64,000 nucleotides of DNA, from positions 2,976,001 through 3,040,000 of the forward strand of contig OY769938.1 of the NCBI GenBank assembly GCA_963669295.1, in the 5' to 3' direction. The stretch comes from G963669295 sp963669295. Lineage in GTDB: Bacteria > Bacteroidota > Bacteroidia > Flavobacteriales_D > CALLUQ01. A model generated the notes under the pieces. That model did not search any database, was not told the DNA's origin, and worked only from the letters and a program-made list of their open reading frames with translations. The position numbers were made by a program, and so were the translations under genes. This document shows, piece by piece, positions 51,501 to 59,455 of this stretch. Positions within the stretch are counted from its first letter, which is position 1. Each line of letters begins with the position of its first letter.

Positions 51501-51584
51501 GTAGTTTACTTCTTGCTGAAAGTAGGTTTGAGCCCACAGTTGAGAAACAGTAAAAAGAAGAAAACAAACAAATGTAAAGCGCAT
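48576..51584 (-). CDS. Secreted or periplasmic M1 family metallopeptidase
   Basis: 1002 residues. Signal peptide 1-18 (to LWAQ). An N-terminal beta domain, then the catalytic domain with GGGMEY at 336-341 (exopeptidase motif), H362-E363-x2-H366 (HEVGHNWFYG) and E385 (MDEGLNSF), 18 residues after H366. A C-terminal ~400 residues of beta-rich sequence looks like a membrane-linked or barrel region (NVYFPFLYSKD; ends FTLNLYRLNPIEAIRNIDF). No T9SS domain, unlike the M1 protein at 11300. Probably retained in the periplasm or outer membrane, trimming peptides. Confidence 0.88.
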   Translation of the reverse strand: MRFTFVCFLLFTVSQLWAQTYFQQEVNYHIDVTLNDKKHALSAFASFEYTNNSPDTLEFIYFHLWPNAYKTDGTAMAKQLVEDGDLTFFLAPDEIRGYIDSLNFKAAGNTLQWKYDVSNIDICKVYLEKPLQPGEQITITTPFYVKLPKGIFSRLGHIEQSYQITQWYPKPAVYDNNGWHPMPYLSQGEFYSEFGTFNVSITLPKNYVVGATGDLVDGEAELQWLEEKAAQTPTTYSNDMSFPPSNDTLKTLHYQQSNVHDFGWFADKRYHVKKGEVALPHSNRKVTTWIMYTNNEATLWNDAIPYVNDAIYYYSLWNGDYPYNHMTAVDGALSAGGGMEYPNVTVIGPSGTAFNLETVIMHEVGHNWFYGILGSNERDHPWMDEGLNSFNENRYIETKHPDVNILGEKTPSGLKLFGIDEFKHKSQYEFGYWLNARRNIDQPIEYHSANYTPFNYGGIVYFKTAIAFDYMMAYLGEQQLDGIMQHYFNTWKFKHPQPNDLRKIFEEKTSKNLDWFFNDLIGTTKKLDYKIKPGKGHHAVTVSNVGDISGPYSLSGMQGDSATTTIWYEGHTGSKTIDFPGNFDRIRIDAQLDLPESNRKNNTLKLKGPLKRMEPIRLQFLGGLENPDRSTLYYAPIMGWNNYNHFMGGALLHNVTVPRKTFEYALTPMYSFSAEQLVGFGQLSWFLSSNKGRTFQSIEPTINVKRFNYSNDEFSNGVFTKVTPEITFNFKKKNLRSTRQSSLQLRSINIEQRLKSRCLLGPCSEGYSIITATQNFNEINYRFVNNRTLSPFNFKVQVQQGKNFEKASLTVNYYLRIDDVTDAIKLRFFAGKFIRNKTYSLYNWRMDGQRGYYDYTYDGNFLGRYEPLGDKNLLAQQFVENHGAFKVPTANGQSNDWITALNIKVEPPFPLPIGFFYDVGVNPVTIISANTGNQIEETRSNYDGGVYLHLAKGMVNIYFPFLYSKDIRTELDANAISFGETIRFTLNLYRLNPIEAIRNIDF

Positions 51585-51588
51585 GAGG

Positions 51589-52770
51589 CTAGAAAATTTC
51601 TTTCAGCTTTTCTTCAAGTGCAGCCCCACGTAAGTTTTTAGCAATTATTTTACCTTCTTCATCAATTAATACTGTAAATGGAATACTACGTACGCCATAC
51701 AGTTGAGCAGCTGCTGAATTCCAAAAGCCAAGGTCGCTGACATGGGTCCATGCAAGGCCATCTTGTTCAATGGCTTGTACCCAACGGTCCTGGGTACGGT
51801 CTAACGATACGCTATAAATTTCAAATCCTTTGGTGCGGTACTGATTGTATACTCGTACTAAGTTAGGACTCTCAGCACGGCATGGTTTGCACCACGATGC
51901 CCAAAAGTCGATCAATACAGTTTTACCGCGCAGTGAGCTTAACGCCACTTCATTGCCATTGGGATCGGCCATTTTTATTTCTGGAGCCACAGTACCTACG
52001 GCTAATTTCTTATCCATGGCTGCTTGTTGTTCGGCCATTAGCCGCTGTTGCTCCATTTGTTGCTCCACCATTTTTACCTGGGCGGTAAGTTGATTCACAT
52101 AAATGGAGTGTCCCATTTTCGCTTTCAGGCTTTCTTGCACCTTTTTGAAATAGTCGAAATCTTGTTGGATGTTGAGGTGCGACAGTGCCGAAAGACAGGC
52201 AGGCGACCCTACATTTTGATCGATAAAGTTTTTGTTGTACTGGTAAAATTCAGCTTGCCGTTGTTGGAAATAGGCAATTAGCGAATCCCTTTCCGGAGTG
52301 GGCTCAAGCGGCATGTTGTTGAATAGTGTTTGCATCGAGTCTTTTAACGAAGCAAATTGATCGGCCTGGATGTAAAATTGCTTCAATACCTTTGAGTCGC
52401 TGGAGCCTTCTACCTCATAGCTGCGCAACATATTACCAGCGGTAGCATTTACTGCCACCTCTTTGGTTTGGGTAGAGTCTAAAATCAGCACTGCAAAATC
52501 TTCATTGCTCAGCGATATGCGGTAAAAATCAGTAACCGGGTGGTTGGTGTAAATGGCGTAGCTGCCATCGGTACCAATCGTAGCAGAGTCTACTTTGTTG
52601 GGTTGGTTGTTGACAAAGTTCTCGAAGTATATGGTTTTGCTGGCGCCTCCATCTATGGTGCCTTTAATCACGGTTTTGTTGGCGGGTGCTTCTGCGGTAT
52701 CATTTGCACCACCACAAGCAGCTAATGCTGTAGCAATTGCCAGGTATCCATACTTTTTAATGCCATTCAT
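51589..52770 (-). CDS. Thioredoxin-like TlpA-family lipoprotein
   Basis: 393 residues. Lipobox ATALAAC with C19. Residues ~32-130 form a beta domain resembling DUF4369, a common partner of TlpA modules in Bacteroidota. A helical region (~130-250, Gln/Met-rich) follows. The C-terminal thioredoxin domain (~255-393) has WASWCKPC with C294/C297 and the cis-proline loop RSIPFTVLID. Likely a periplasmic or outer-membrane-bound thiol reductant. It lies five bases upstream of the M1 gene and three bases after gatB. Confidence 0.9.
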   Translation of the reverse strand: MNGIKKYGYLAIATALAACGGANDTAEAPANKTVIKGTIDGGASKTIYFENFVNNQPNKVDSATIGTDGSYAIYTNHPVTDFYRISLSNEDFAVLILDSTQTKEVAVNATAGNMLRSYEVEGSSDSKVLKQFYIQADQFASLKDSMQTLFNNMPLEPTPERDSLIAYFQQRQAEFYQYNKNFIDQNVGSPACLSALSHLNIQQDFDYFKKVQESLKAKMGHSIYVNQLTAQVKMVEQQMEQQRLMAEQQAAMDKKLAVGTVAPEIKMADPNGNEVALSSLRGKTVLIDFWASWCKPCRAESPNLVRVYNQYRTKGFEIYSVSLDRTQDRWVQAIEQDGLAWTHVSDLGFWNSAAAQLYGVRSIPFTVLIDEEGKIIAKNLRGAALEEKLKEIF

Positions 52771-52772
52771 AG

Positions 52773-54233
52773 TTATACGTTTTCTTCTTCCAACATTTTA
52801 CGCACCAGTTGGTTGGCGGCTTTAGGGTCGGCACTGCCTCGCGAAAGTTTCATTACCTGCCCCATGAAAAAGCCAATAAGATTTTTGCTGCCCTCTTTGT
52901 ACCGTTGTACCTCTTCAGGATTTTCGGCCATCACTTGTTTCACCAAATCGCCAATAGAATCTTCATCGCTGTTTTGAATCCAGTTGTTCGATTCAGCAAT
53001 AGAAAGAGGCGATTGATCAGGTGCTTCAATCATGGCAGGAAATACCTTTTGCGACGCTACCGACTTGCTGATCTTTCCTTCGTCGGTAAGGGCAATGAGT
53101 TCTGCCAGTTGCTTAGCGGCTACCGGAAACGATTCAATGCCTACCGCATGTTGGTTGAGGTACGATTTTACATCGCCCATCACCATGTTGGCAGCAGCTT
53201 TATAATTGTTGGTATGTGCAATCAATGCTTCAAAATACAATGCAATGGGCTTGCTGTCGGTCAGCACCCGTGCATCATATTCGTTGAGTTGCAACTCACT
53301 GGTATATTTCTTAATCAAATCGTTGGGCAGGGGAGGAAGGTTGTTTTCTACCTCGTCGATGTATTCCTGCGAAACGAAGATGGGCTGTAAATCGGGTTCT
53401 GGAAAGTAGCGGTAATCGTGTGCTGCCTCTTTCGAACGCATGGAGGCCGTACTGCCTGTTACCGCGTCGAAAGTACGAGTATCCTGGTCAACGGTGCCAC
53501 CAGCCTCAATGAGCTCTACCTGTCGTTTAATTTCGTGTTCAATGGCACGTTGCACATTGCGAATGGAGTTCATGTTTTTCACCTCCACGCGGTCGCCAAA
53601 CTTTTCCGCTCCTTTTAACATCACCGAAATGTTGGCATCACAACGCATGCTGCCTTCTTCCATGTTGCCATCACAAATTTCAAGGTAACGCACCAACTTA
53701 CGCACTTCGGTAAGGTAGTCGTAAGCTTCTTGCGAAGAACGGATGTCGGGCTCCGAAACAATTTCCAGTAATGGAACACCGGCTCGGTTCAAATCTACCA
53801 ACGTATCGTATGGATCTTGATCGTGAATGCTTTTTCCAGCATCTTCTTCAATATGAATACGGGTAATGCCAATGGTTTTTCCACCATCGTCGGTTTTAAT
53901 GTCAATTTTCCCGCCTACGCAAATGGGTGTTTTATCTTGTGTAATTTGGTATCCTTTCGGGAGGTCGGCATAAAAATAGTTTTTGCGCGCAAAATTCATT
54001 TCCCGGGTAATCTCCGACTGGCAAGCCAGTCCCAACTTAACGGCAAATTCTATGACCTTTTTGTTCAACATTGGCAAGGTGCCCGGATGTCCCAACGAAA
54101 TAGCACTTACATGCGTATTGGGTACGCCACCATATTCATTTCTATCAGCACAAAATACCTTGCTGTTGGTGAGTAACTGCGCGTGTACTTCCAGTCCAAT
54201 AACCGGTTGATATTTTGAAAGGATGTCTTCCAT
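52773..54233 (-). CDS. gatB: Aspartyl/glutamyl-tRNA amidotransferase subunit B
   Basis: 486 residues. With GatA and GatC it converts misacylated Glu-tRNA(Gln) or Asp-tRNA(Asn). Seen: PVIGLEVHAQLLTNSKVFC, LGHPGTLPMLNKK, DVEVKNMNSIRN, the RSKEAAHDYRYFPEPDLQP block, and the C-terminal helical YqeY-like domain (ADPKAANQLVRKML). gatA and gatC are not in the window. It is placed among envelope genes in the lpxK-lpxH run, likely for expression convenience. Confidence 0.97.
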   Translation of the reverse strand: MEDILSKYQPVIGLEVHAQLLTNSKVFCADRNEYGGVPNTHVSAISLGHPGTLPMLNKKVIEFAVKLGLACQSEITREMNFARKNYFYADLPKGYQITQDKTPICVGGKIDIKTDDGGKTIGITRIHIEEDAGKSIHDQDPYDTLVDLNRAGVPLLEIVSEPDIRSSQEAYDYLTEVRKLVRYLEICDGNMEEGSMRCDANISVMLKGAEKFGDRVEVKNMNSIRNVQRAIEHEIKRQVELIEAGGTVDQDTRTFDAVTGSTASMRSKEAAHDYRYFPEPDLQPIFVSQEYIDEVENNLPPLPNDLIKKYTSELQLNEYDARVLTDSKPIALYFEALIAHTNNYKAAANMVMGDVKSYLNQHAVGIESFPVAAKQLAELIALTDEGKISKSVASQKVFPAMIEAPDQSPLSIAESNNWIQNSDEDSIGDLVKQVMAENPEEVQRYKEGSKNLIGFFMGQVMKLSRGSADPKAANQLVRKMLEEENV

Positions 54234-54238
54234 CGATC

Positions 54239-55621
54239 TTAGTTAACTTTAATCAGTTTCTCTACGTATTGTGTATTGTCGTATTGCATGCGCACAAAGT
54301 AAATGCCTGTAGGCAACGATTCGGGGGTGCGAATGATGTGCTCTTGCAGGCCACCAAGTGTTACGTTTTCTGAATACAATACCTGCCCTGAAATGTTCGT
54401 CAGTTCAATGGTATAGTTCGCTTGTTGTAACAACAAATGACGCAAGTGAATTTGATCGGTAAACGGATTAGGGAAAGTGCGTGCCGGTTGTTGTATGGCA
54501 ACTTCTTCCATGCCTACAGCATTTTGTATGTCGAAAACAAAGAGGCCTTCCTGCATATCGGAGGCCAATAAAATACCAGAAGGCAAGAACGGATAAATGC
54601 CCCAATTGCCTCTGTAATCTAACGACCCATGTGTTTCCGTAGATGTGTCGTAATAACCTGCTACAAACATGTTGGCAGGATCGGAAGCGTCAAAAATATA
54701 GGTGCCGTCTTTGTAATAGCTTACATACAAGTAATTGCCTTTGTAAATCAAGTTGTGAGGAATGGATAATGGGTGGATATCTACGCCAATGGTATCGATC
54801 AATTGCATGTCGGTAAGGTCGCTTACATCCAATATTTTGATGTCCATGCCGTGTGTTTCATCAGCCAGGGCATAGGTGGTACCATCGTCGTGCAACCATC
54901 CGCTGTGGTTATATCCCGACTGTACGTAGTTGGTTAGCGATCCCAGCAATACCGGACTGGTAGTGTTGGTAAAGTCTACTACATATAACCCATCTTCAGC
55001 GTTACACCAGGCAGTATCGTTGCGCACGTAAATGTCGTGTACATACCCTACAGAGTTGTTCCAAAAAGGAACAAAAAGCTCACAATTCACCAATAAAGTA
55101 GGGTTTTCCGGGTTGGCCAACGAATACACACTGAGTTGGCCATTGCCTCCACATACATACAGCTTGGCAGTAGTAGAGTCGATAAAAATGTTGTGCGATC
55201 GGTGAAACAAGCTGTTTGAATCGTATACTACTGGAGCAGAGTCGGGCAAAAACGATAGGTCAGCAATTTGCAATGTGCTTGGCCCTTCGTCGCATACCAT
55301 GTACAAATATCCTGCATAATCGTGGTAGTCGCGGTGCACAATTTGCGACCCCTGTACTTCACCAGCAATAAACTCTACCTGTGAACTGTTTACAGGATCG
55401 GTTACATCAAAGATGTGGGTGCCTGCCGAGGTGCCAATGATGGCATATTCCTCACCGTTTTTGGTATATCCCCATATTTCATTGTAGGCATTATTGTGAA
55501 AAGCAGATGGGATTAACGTAGTGTCTTCCCAGTGGTACAGCAGCGACATGTTCATTGAACCTTGTGCAGCTGCTAGAGTAGTGATGGATGGTAAAAGAAG
55601 CGTAAGGATTAATTTTCTCAT
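54239..55621 (-). CDS. Secreted choice-of-anchor-B protein with LVIVD-like repeats and T9SS sorting domain
   Basis: 460 residues. Signal peptide 1-19 (TTLAAAQ). The body is a beta-propeller of about six repeats, seen in GTSAGTHIFDVTDPVNSSQV, GPSTLQIADLSFLPDSAPVV and GTYIFDASDPANMFVAGYY; it has the conserved HRSHNIFID and DYHDYAGYLYMV, typical of the choice-of-anchor B family. The end, FPNPFTDQIHLR to VEKLIKVN, is a T9SS type A domain. Function unknown. It lies between pnp (15-nt gap) and gatB (5 nt). Confidence 0.9.
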   Translation of the reverse strand: MRKLILTLLLPSITTLAAAQGSMNMSLLYHWEDTTLIPSAFHNNAYNEIWGYTKNGEEYAIIGTSAGTHIFDVTDPVNSSQVEFIAGEVQGSQIVHRDYHDYAGYLYMVCDEGPSTLQIADLSFLPDSAPVVYDSNSLFHRSHNIFIDSTTAKLYVCGGNGQLSVYSLANPENPTLLVNCELFVPFWNNSVGYVHDIYVRNDTAWCNAEDGLYVVDFTNTTSPVLLGSLTNYVQSGYNHSGWLHDDGTTYALADETHGMDIKILDVSDLTDMQLIDTIGVDIHPLSIPHNLIYKGNYLYVSYYKDGTYIFDASDPANMFVAGYYDTSTETHGSLDYRGNWGIYPFLPSGILLASDMQEGLFVFDIQNAVGMEEVAIQQPARTFPNPFTDQIHLRHLLLQQANYTIELTNISGQVLYSENVTLGGLQEHIIRTPESLPTGIYFVRMQYDNTQYVEKLIKVN

Positions 55622-55636
55622 AGCGTTCTTTTTAAG

Positions 55637-56455
55637 TTATATCGACGCGATTAATTCGGTCATGATTTGCGTCATTTTGGGTTCGGCTACGGATGCAACT
55701 TGTTGTACATCTTCGTGCGTTACCTCTACAATTTTTCCGGGTACGCCAAGGTCGGTCACAATGGAAATGGCAAAACATGGAATGTCCATGTGGCGTGCAA
55801 CAATTACTTCCGGCACGGTAGACATGCCTACGGCATCGGCACCAATGATGCGAACATAGCTATATTCAGCCGGAGTTTCGAGGCATGGCCCGCTTAGGCC
55901 AGCATACACTCCTTCGGCCACTTTAATATTGTTGTTGGCAGCAATGGCTTTGGCTTTACTAACCAATTCCTTGCTATAGGCTTCACTCATGTCGGGGAAC
56001 CGTGGTCCCAGCTCATCGTAGTTTTTTCCAATCAAAGGATTGGTAGGGAAGAGGTTGATGTGATCGTTGATGATCATGATTTCACCAATCTCAAAATCGG
56101 GATTCACCCCTCCCGAGGCGTTGGAAACAAATAAATTGGTAATGCCCAAAAACTTCATCACCCGCACAGGAAAGGTAGCTTCCTGCATGGTATAGCCTTC
56201 ATAGTAGTGAAAACGACCTTGCATGGCCACCACTGTTTTGCCTCCCAACGTGCCAAAAATTAATTGACCCGAATGGCCTTCAACAGTAGATACAGGGAAG
56301 TTGGGAATCTCTTCATAAGGAATGGCGTGGTCAATGGTAATCTCTTTCACTAACCCACCCAATCCGGTTCCCAAAATAATACCGATGCTGGGTTCCATTC
56401 CGGTTCTTTGCTTCAGGAAATCAGTCGTCTCCTTTATTTTCTCTAACATAGTCAA
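55637..56455 (-). CDS. Purine nucleoside phosphorylase, PNP-I/MTAP family
   Basis: 272 residues. Phosphorolysis of purine nucleosides, trimeric family. Seen: GIILGTGLGG phosphate loop at 25-34, EGHSGQL with H61, SNASGGVNP near 111, GLSGPCLETPAEY with E197, GADAVGMSTVPEVIVARH. At the base-specificity position, equivalent to human Asn243, there is D235 (SIVTDLG). The ATG lies 35 bases inside the end of lpxK; an in-frame ATG two codons on is possible. Salvage of purines. Confidence 0.9.
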   Translation of the reverse strand: MTMLEKIKETTDFLKQRTGMEPSIGIILGTGLGGLVKEITIDHAIPYEEIPNFPVSTVEGHSGQLIFGTLGGKTVVAMQGRFHYYEGYTMQEATFPVRVMKFLGITNLFVSNASGGVNPDFEIGEIMIINDHINLFPTNPLIGKNYDELGPRFPDMSEAYSKELVSKAKAIAANNNIKVAEGVYAGLSGPCLETPAEYSYVRIIGADAVGMSTVPEVIVARHMDIPCFAISIVTDLGVPGKIVEVTHEDVQQVASVAEPKMTQIMTELIASI

Positions 56456-57482
56456 CTATTTGTTGTTCAAACACCGCACCATTGCCGTGGAACTGTACTT
56501 CAATATCAATGAAGTAAACCGGTAAGTTTAACAAGGGGTTATCCTTTCCGGGAGGCAGCAACCGCATTGCATCTTTTTCTGTCGTCACAATAATTTTGTT
56601 GCTGCTTGCAAAATTATCAAATATTTTCCTAACCCTGACTAAATCCTGCTCCGAAAACGCGCGGTGATCGGAAAAGGCAAGATGCTCGGTTTTACAGCCT
56701 TTTGCAGCCAAAAAATCAACCAATGGGCTGGCATTGGCAATGCCGGTAAACAATACTACCGATAATTGGTCGTCTAAAGTAGGAATAGCCAATGTTTTAT
56801 CCCACAATGGGGTAAGGGAGCCGTACCGAATGTAGGAGAAGAAAATTTGCTGGTGGGGTAATGGCTGCAACTGGTTGGTAATGTGTTGTTGTTCTTCTTC
56901 CGAAAATTGCTCAGGGGTTTTGGTTACCACAATAATATTGGCCCTTTTAGCACCCACACGCCATTCGCGTAAATCGCCCATGGGTACAATGTAATCGTTG
57001 GTGTACAATTGCTTGTAGTCGGTAAGCAAAATCATAAGTCCTGGTTGCACTGCCCGATGTTGAAACACATCGTCGAGCAATATGGCGTCTAAATCAGGAT
57101 GATGATCGATTAATCCTATGATACCGCGTACACGAATGCTATCTACCGCCACCGGAATGTTAAACTTCTGCTTGAATTGCAAGGGCTCGTCACCTACATC
57201 GTGGTAGGTGGAAGAGGTGGTGGCTTCGTAATAACCTACTGTTTTTCGCTTGTAACCCCGGCTCAGGGTAGCTACTTTGAAGCGATCTTGCAGCAAGCGA
57301 ATCAGGTATTCGATGTGGGGTGTTTTTCCCGTTCCTCCCATCGATAAATTGCCTACCCCAATTAAAGGGAGGTCGAATTGAGAGGATTTGAATACTTTTG
57401 CATTGTACAGGGCGTTGCGCAATGCAACAATGGCTCCGTAAACCAAAGCAAAAGGAAAGAGCAACACCCGGAATAATTTCAT
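56421..57482 (-). CDS. lpxK: Tetraacyldisaccharide 4'-kinase
   Basis: 353 residues. LpxK phosphorylates the lipid A precursor at the 4' position, on the inner face of the inner membrane. N-terminal amphipathic segment (FRVLLFPFALVYGAIVALRN), Walker A in VGNLSMGGTGKTP (K53), LSRGYKR near 75, VGDEP, the LDDVFQHR Walker-B region near 135 and TTEKDAMRL near 300. The start is fixed by a promoter element four bases upstream. First gene of the seven-gene run that ends with lpxH; the last 35 bases overlap the purine phosphorylase gene. Confidence 0.95.
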   Translation of the reverse strand: MKLFRVLLFPFALVYGAIVALRNALYNAKVFKSSQFDLPLIGVGNLSMGGTGKTPHIEYLIRLLQDRFKVATLSRGYKRKTVGYYEATTSSTYHDVGDEPLQFKQKFNIPVAVDSIRVRGIIGLIDHHPDLDAILLDDVFQHRAVQPGLMILLTDYKQLYTNDYIVPMGDLREWRVGAKRANIIVVTKTPEQFSEEEQQHITNQLQPLPHQQIFFSYIRYGSLTPLWDKTLAIPTLDDQLSVVLFTGIANASPLVDFLAAKGCKTEHLAFSDHRAFSEQDLVRVRKIFDNFASSNKIIVTTEKDAMRLLPPGKDNPLLNLPVYFIDIEVQFHGNGAVFEQQIVDYVRENKGDD

Positions 57483-57486
57483 GGCT

Positions 57487-57494
57487 CAAAAATA
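57487..57494 (-). promoter_or_regulatory. Promoter of lpxK, predicted leaderless
   Basis: TATTTTTG on the minus strand is an exact -7 match; four bases (AGCC) separate it from the ATG at 57482. It would drive the lpxK-lpxH run from the start codon. Confidence 0.65.
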
Positions 57495-57530
57495 GCAAAA
57501 TTTAGGGCCTACGGATTTAAAACAATAAGC

Positions 57531-58625
57531 ATGAAGGTGAAAGACATTACTGGCTACCTGGAATCACTGGCTCCATTGGCCTACCAGGAGTCGTACGACA
57601 ACTCTGGATTAATTGTAGGAGACCCGCAGCAAAAAGTAAAGAAAGCCCTGATTTGCCTCGACAGCATTGAGGAAGTAATGGATGAAGCCATTCGCAAAAA
57701 GTGCGACATGGTCATTGCGCATCACCCAATTGTTTTTAGTGGGCTGAAGCGTTTTAATGGGCGTACCTATATTGAACGGGTAGTGATGAAGGCGATTAAA
57801 AACAACATTGCCATTTATGCCATACACACCAATTTAGACAATGTAACTGGTGGGGTAAATACCATGATTGCTAAAAAATTGGGGTTGGAAAATGTACGTA
57901 TTCTTGCCCCTAAAAAAGAGTTGCTGCGTAAATTGGTAGTGTTTTGCCCTGTAAAGGATGCGGCAAAAGTGCGCCAAGCTATTTTTGATGCCGGAGCAGG
58001 AGTGATTGGCGATTACGACCAATGCAGCTTTAATGTGGAAGGCACAGGCACTTTTCGAGCTTCTGATGCTGCCAACCCATATGTTGGAGAAAAAAATGAA
58101 CTTCACCACGAAGAAGAAGTGCGCATTGAAACCATTTATCCGACACACATCGAGTCACAATTGTTGCGCGCCATGATGGCAGCTCACCCTTACGAAGAAG
58201 TGGCTTACGACAGCTATCCGCTCAACAATAAGCACGGTGGTGTAGGGTCGGGTATGGTGGGCGAGCTGCCGAAAGCAAAAAAAACCTTGAGCTTTTTAAA
58301 AGAGCTGAAAAAGAAAATGAAAGCCGACGCGGTACGGTATACCAATCCGGTAAGTGAAGAGGTGAAAACCATTGCTATATGTGGTGGTTCAGGCAGTTTT
58401 TTACTGCCACAGGCCATGGCTGCAGGAGCCGATGTTTTTGTTACGGCAGACTATAAATACCATCAGTTTTTTGATGCAGAAGGCAAAATTGTGATCGCAG
58501 ATATTGGACATTATGAAAGTGAGCAATTTACGATTGAGTTGCTTGGAGATTTATTAATGAAAAAATTTCCTAAATTTGCGGTTCATTTAACGGAAATAAA
58601 TACTAATCCCATTAATTATATATAA
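57531..58625 (+). CDS. Nif3-like dinuclear metal-centre protein
   Basis: 364 residues, the long form of the NIF3/YbgI family. Metal-ligand motif H64-H65 (IAHHPIVFSG), then HTNLDNVTGG near 98, a central CutA1-like insert (about 125-235), and the C-terminal GHYESEQFT ligand motif (near 325). The family forms hexamers; roles in GTP cyclohydrolase or other metal chemistry are proposed but not settled. The stop codon TAA (58623-58625) is followed directly by the next ATG, so the two genes are coupled. Confidence 0.93.
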   Translation: MKVKDITGYLESLAPLAYQESYDNSGLIVGDPQQKVKKALICLDSIEEVMDEAIRKKCDMVIAHHPIVFSGLKRFNGRTYIERVVMKAIKNNIAIYAIHTNLDNVTGGVNTMIAKKLGLENVRILAPKKELLRKLVVFCPVKDAAKVRQAIFDAGAGVIGDYDQCSFNVEGTGTFRASDAANPYVGEKNELHHEEEVRIETIYPTHIESQLLRAMMAAHPYEEVAYDSYPLNNKHGGVGSGMVGELPKAKKTLSFLKELKKKMKADAVRYTNPVSEEVKTIAICGGSGSFLLPQAMAAGADVFVTADYKYHQFFDAEGKIVIADIGHYESEQFTIELLGDLLMKKFPKFAVHLTEINTNPINYI

Positions 58626-59381
58626 ATGGCTAAAGCAAAAACCGATGCTACGGTAGAAGAAAAGCTAAGGGCATTATACGACCTTCAGCAAATTGATTCT
58701 CAGATCGATAAAATTCGTACAGTGCGTGGAGAGCTTCCATTGGAAGTGCAGGATTTAGAAGATGAGATTGAAGGGCTGGAGACAAGAATCAACAAGCAGA
58801 AAGACGAGCTGAAAGAACTTGAAGGTTCTGTTTCAGAAAAGAAAAATGCAATCAAAGATTCGCAAGCTGCCATCAAGAAGTACGAAGAGCAGCAAGGTAA
58901 AGTAAGAAACAACCGCGAGTACGATTCGATTACCAAGGAAATTGAGTTCCAAAACCTTGAGATTCAATTGAGCGAAAAAAGAATCAAGGAATTCAAAGCT
59001 ACCATTGCTGGAAAGTCGGAAGTAATGGACGAAGCGCAAAATCAATTGGATGAGCGTAAGAAAGATTTGGATGCCAAAAAACAAGAGTTGGGTGAGATTG
59101 TTGGAGAAACGGAGAAAGAAGAGAAAGACCTGGTAAAGAAATCGGAGAAAGCCGAGAAGATCATTGAAGATCGATTGTTGGCAGCTTACAAGCGTGTACG
59201 TACCAACGCCCGTAATGGGTTGGCGGTAGTAACCGTAGAGCGTGATGCTTGTGGTGGATGTTTCAACAAAATACCACCACAACGTCAGTTAGACATTAAA
59301 ACACACAAGAAGATTATTGTGTGTGAGCACTGTGGAAGAATTTTGGTAGATGCTGCCATTAACGAGCCTGCAGAAGCTTAA
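58626..59381 (+). CDS. Coiled-coil protein with C4 zinc ribbon
   Basis: 251 residues. Residues ~12-185 are a long charged coiled coil rich in Glu and Lys. The C-terminal zinc ribbon has C209-x2-C212 (CGGC) and C233-x2-C236 (CEHC), the arrangement of the C4-type zinc ribbon (zf-RING_7) family. In many bacteria it is next to nif3, as here, with no spacer. Function unsettled; it is thought to bind nucleic acid or the Nif3 partner. Ends before a strong terminator. Confidence 0.9.
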   Translation: MAKAKTDATVEEKLRALYDLQQIDSQIDKIRTVRGELPLEVQDLEDEIEGLETRINKQKDELKELEGSVSEKKNAIKDSQAAIKKYEEQQGKVRNNREYDSITKEIEFQNLEIQLSEKRIKEFKATIAGKSEVMDEAQNQLDERKKDLDAKKQELGEIVGETEKEEKDLVKKSEKAEKIIEDRLLAAYKRVRTNARNGLAVVTVERDACGGCFNKIPPQRQLDIKTHKKIIVCEHCGRILVDAAINEPAEA

Positions 59382-59399
59382 GAAAACATAGCTATAATG

Positions 59400-59432
59400 A
59401 AAACGCCCTTTCCAACGAAAGGGCGTTTTTTT
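59400..59432 (+). terminator. Intrinsic terminator after the zinc-ribbon gene
   Basis: AAAACGCCCTTTC pairs with GAAAGGGCGTTTT around a CAAC loop, followed by T residues. The A and T flanks suit both directions, so it may also end the minus-strand porin transcript (stop at 59456). Confidence 0.9.
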
Positions 59433-59455
59433 ATGCTGTAATAGTAAAAGTCTAT

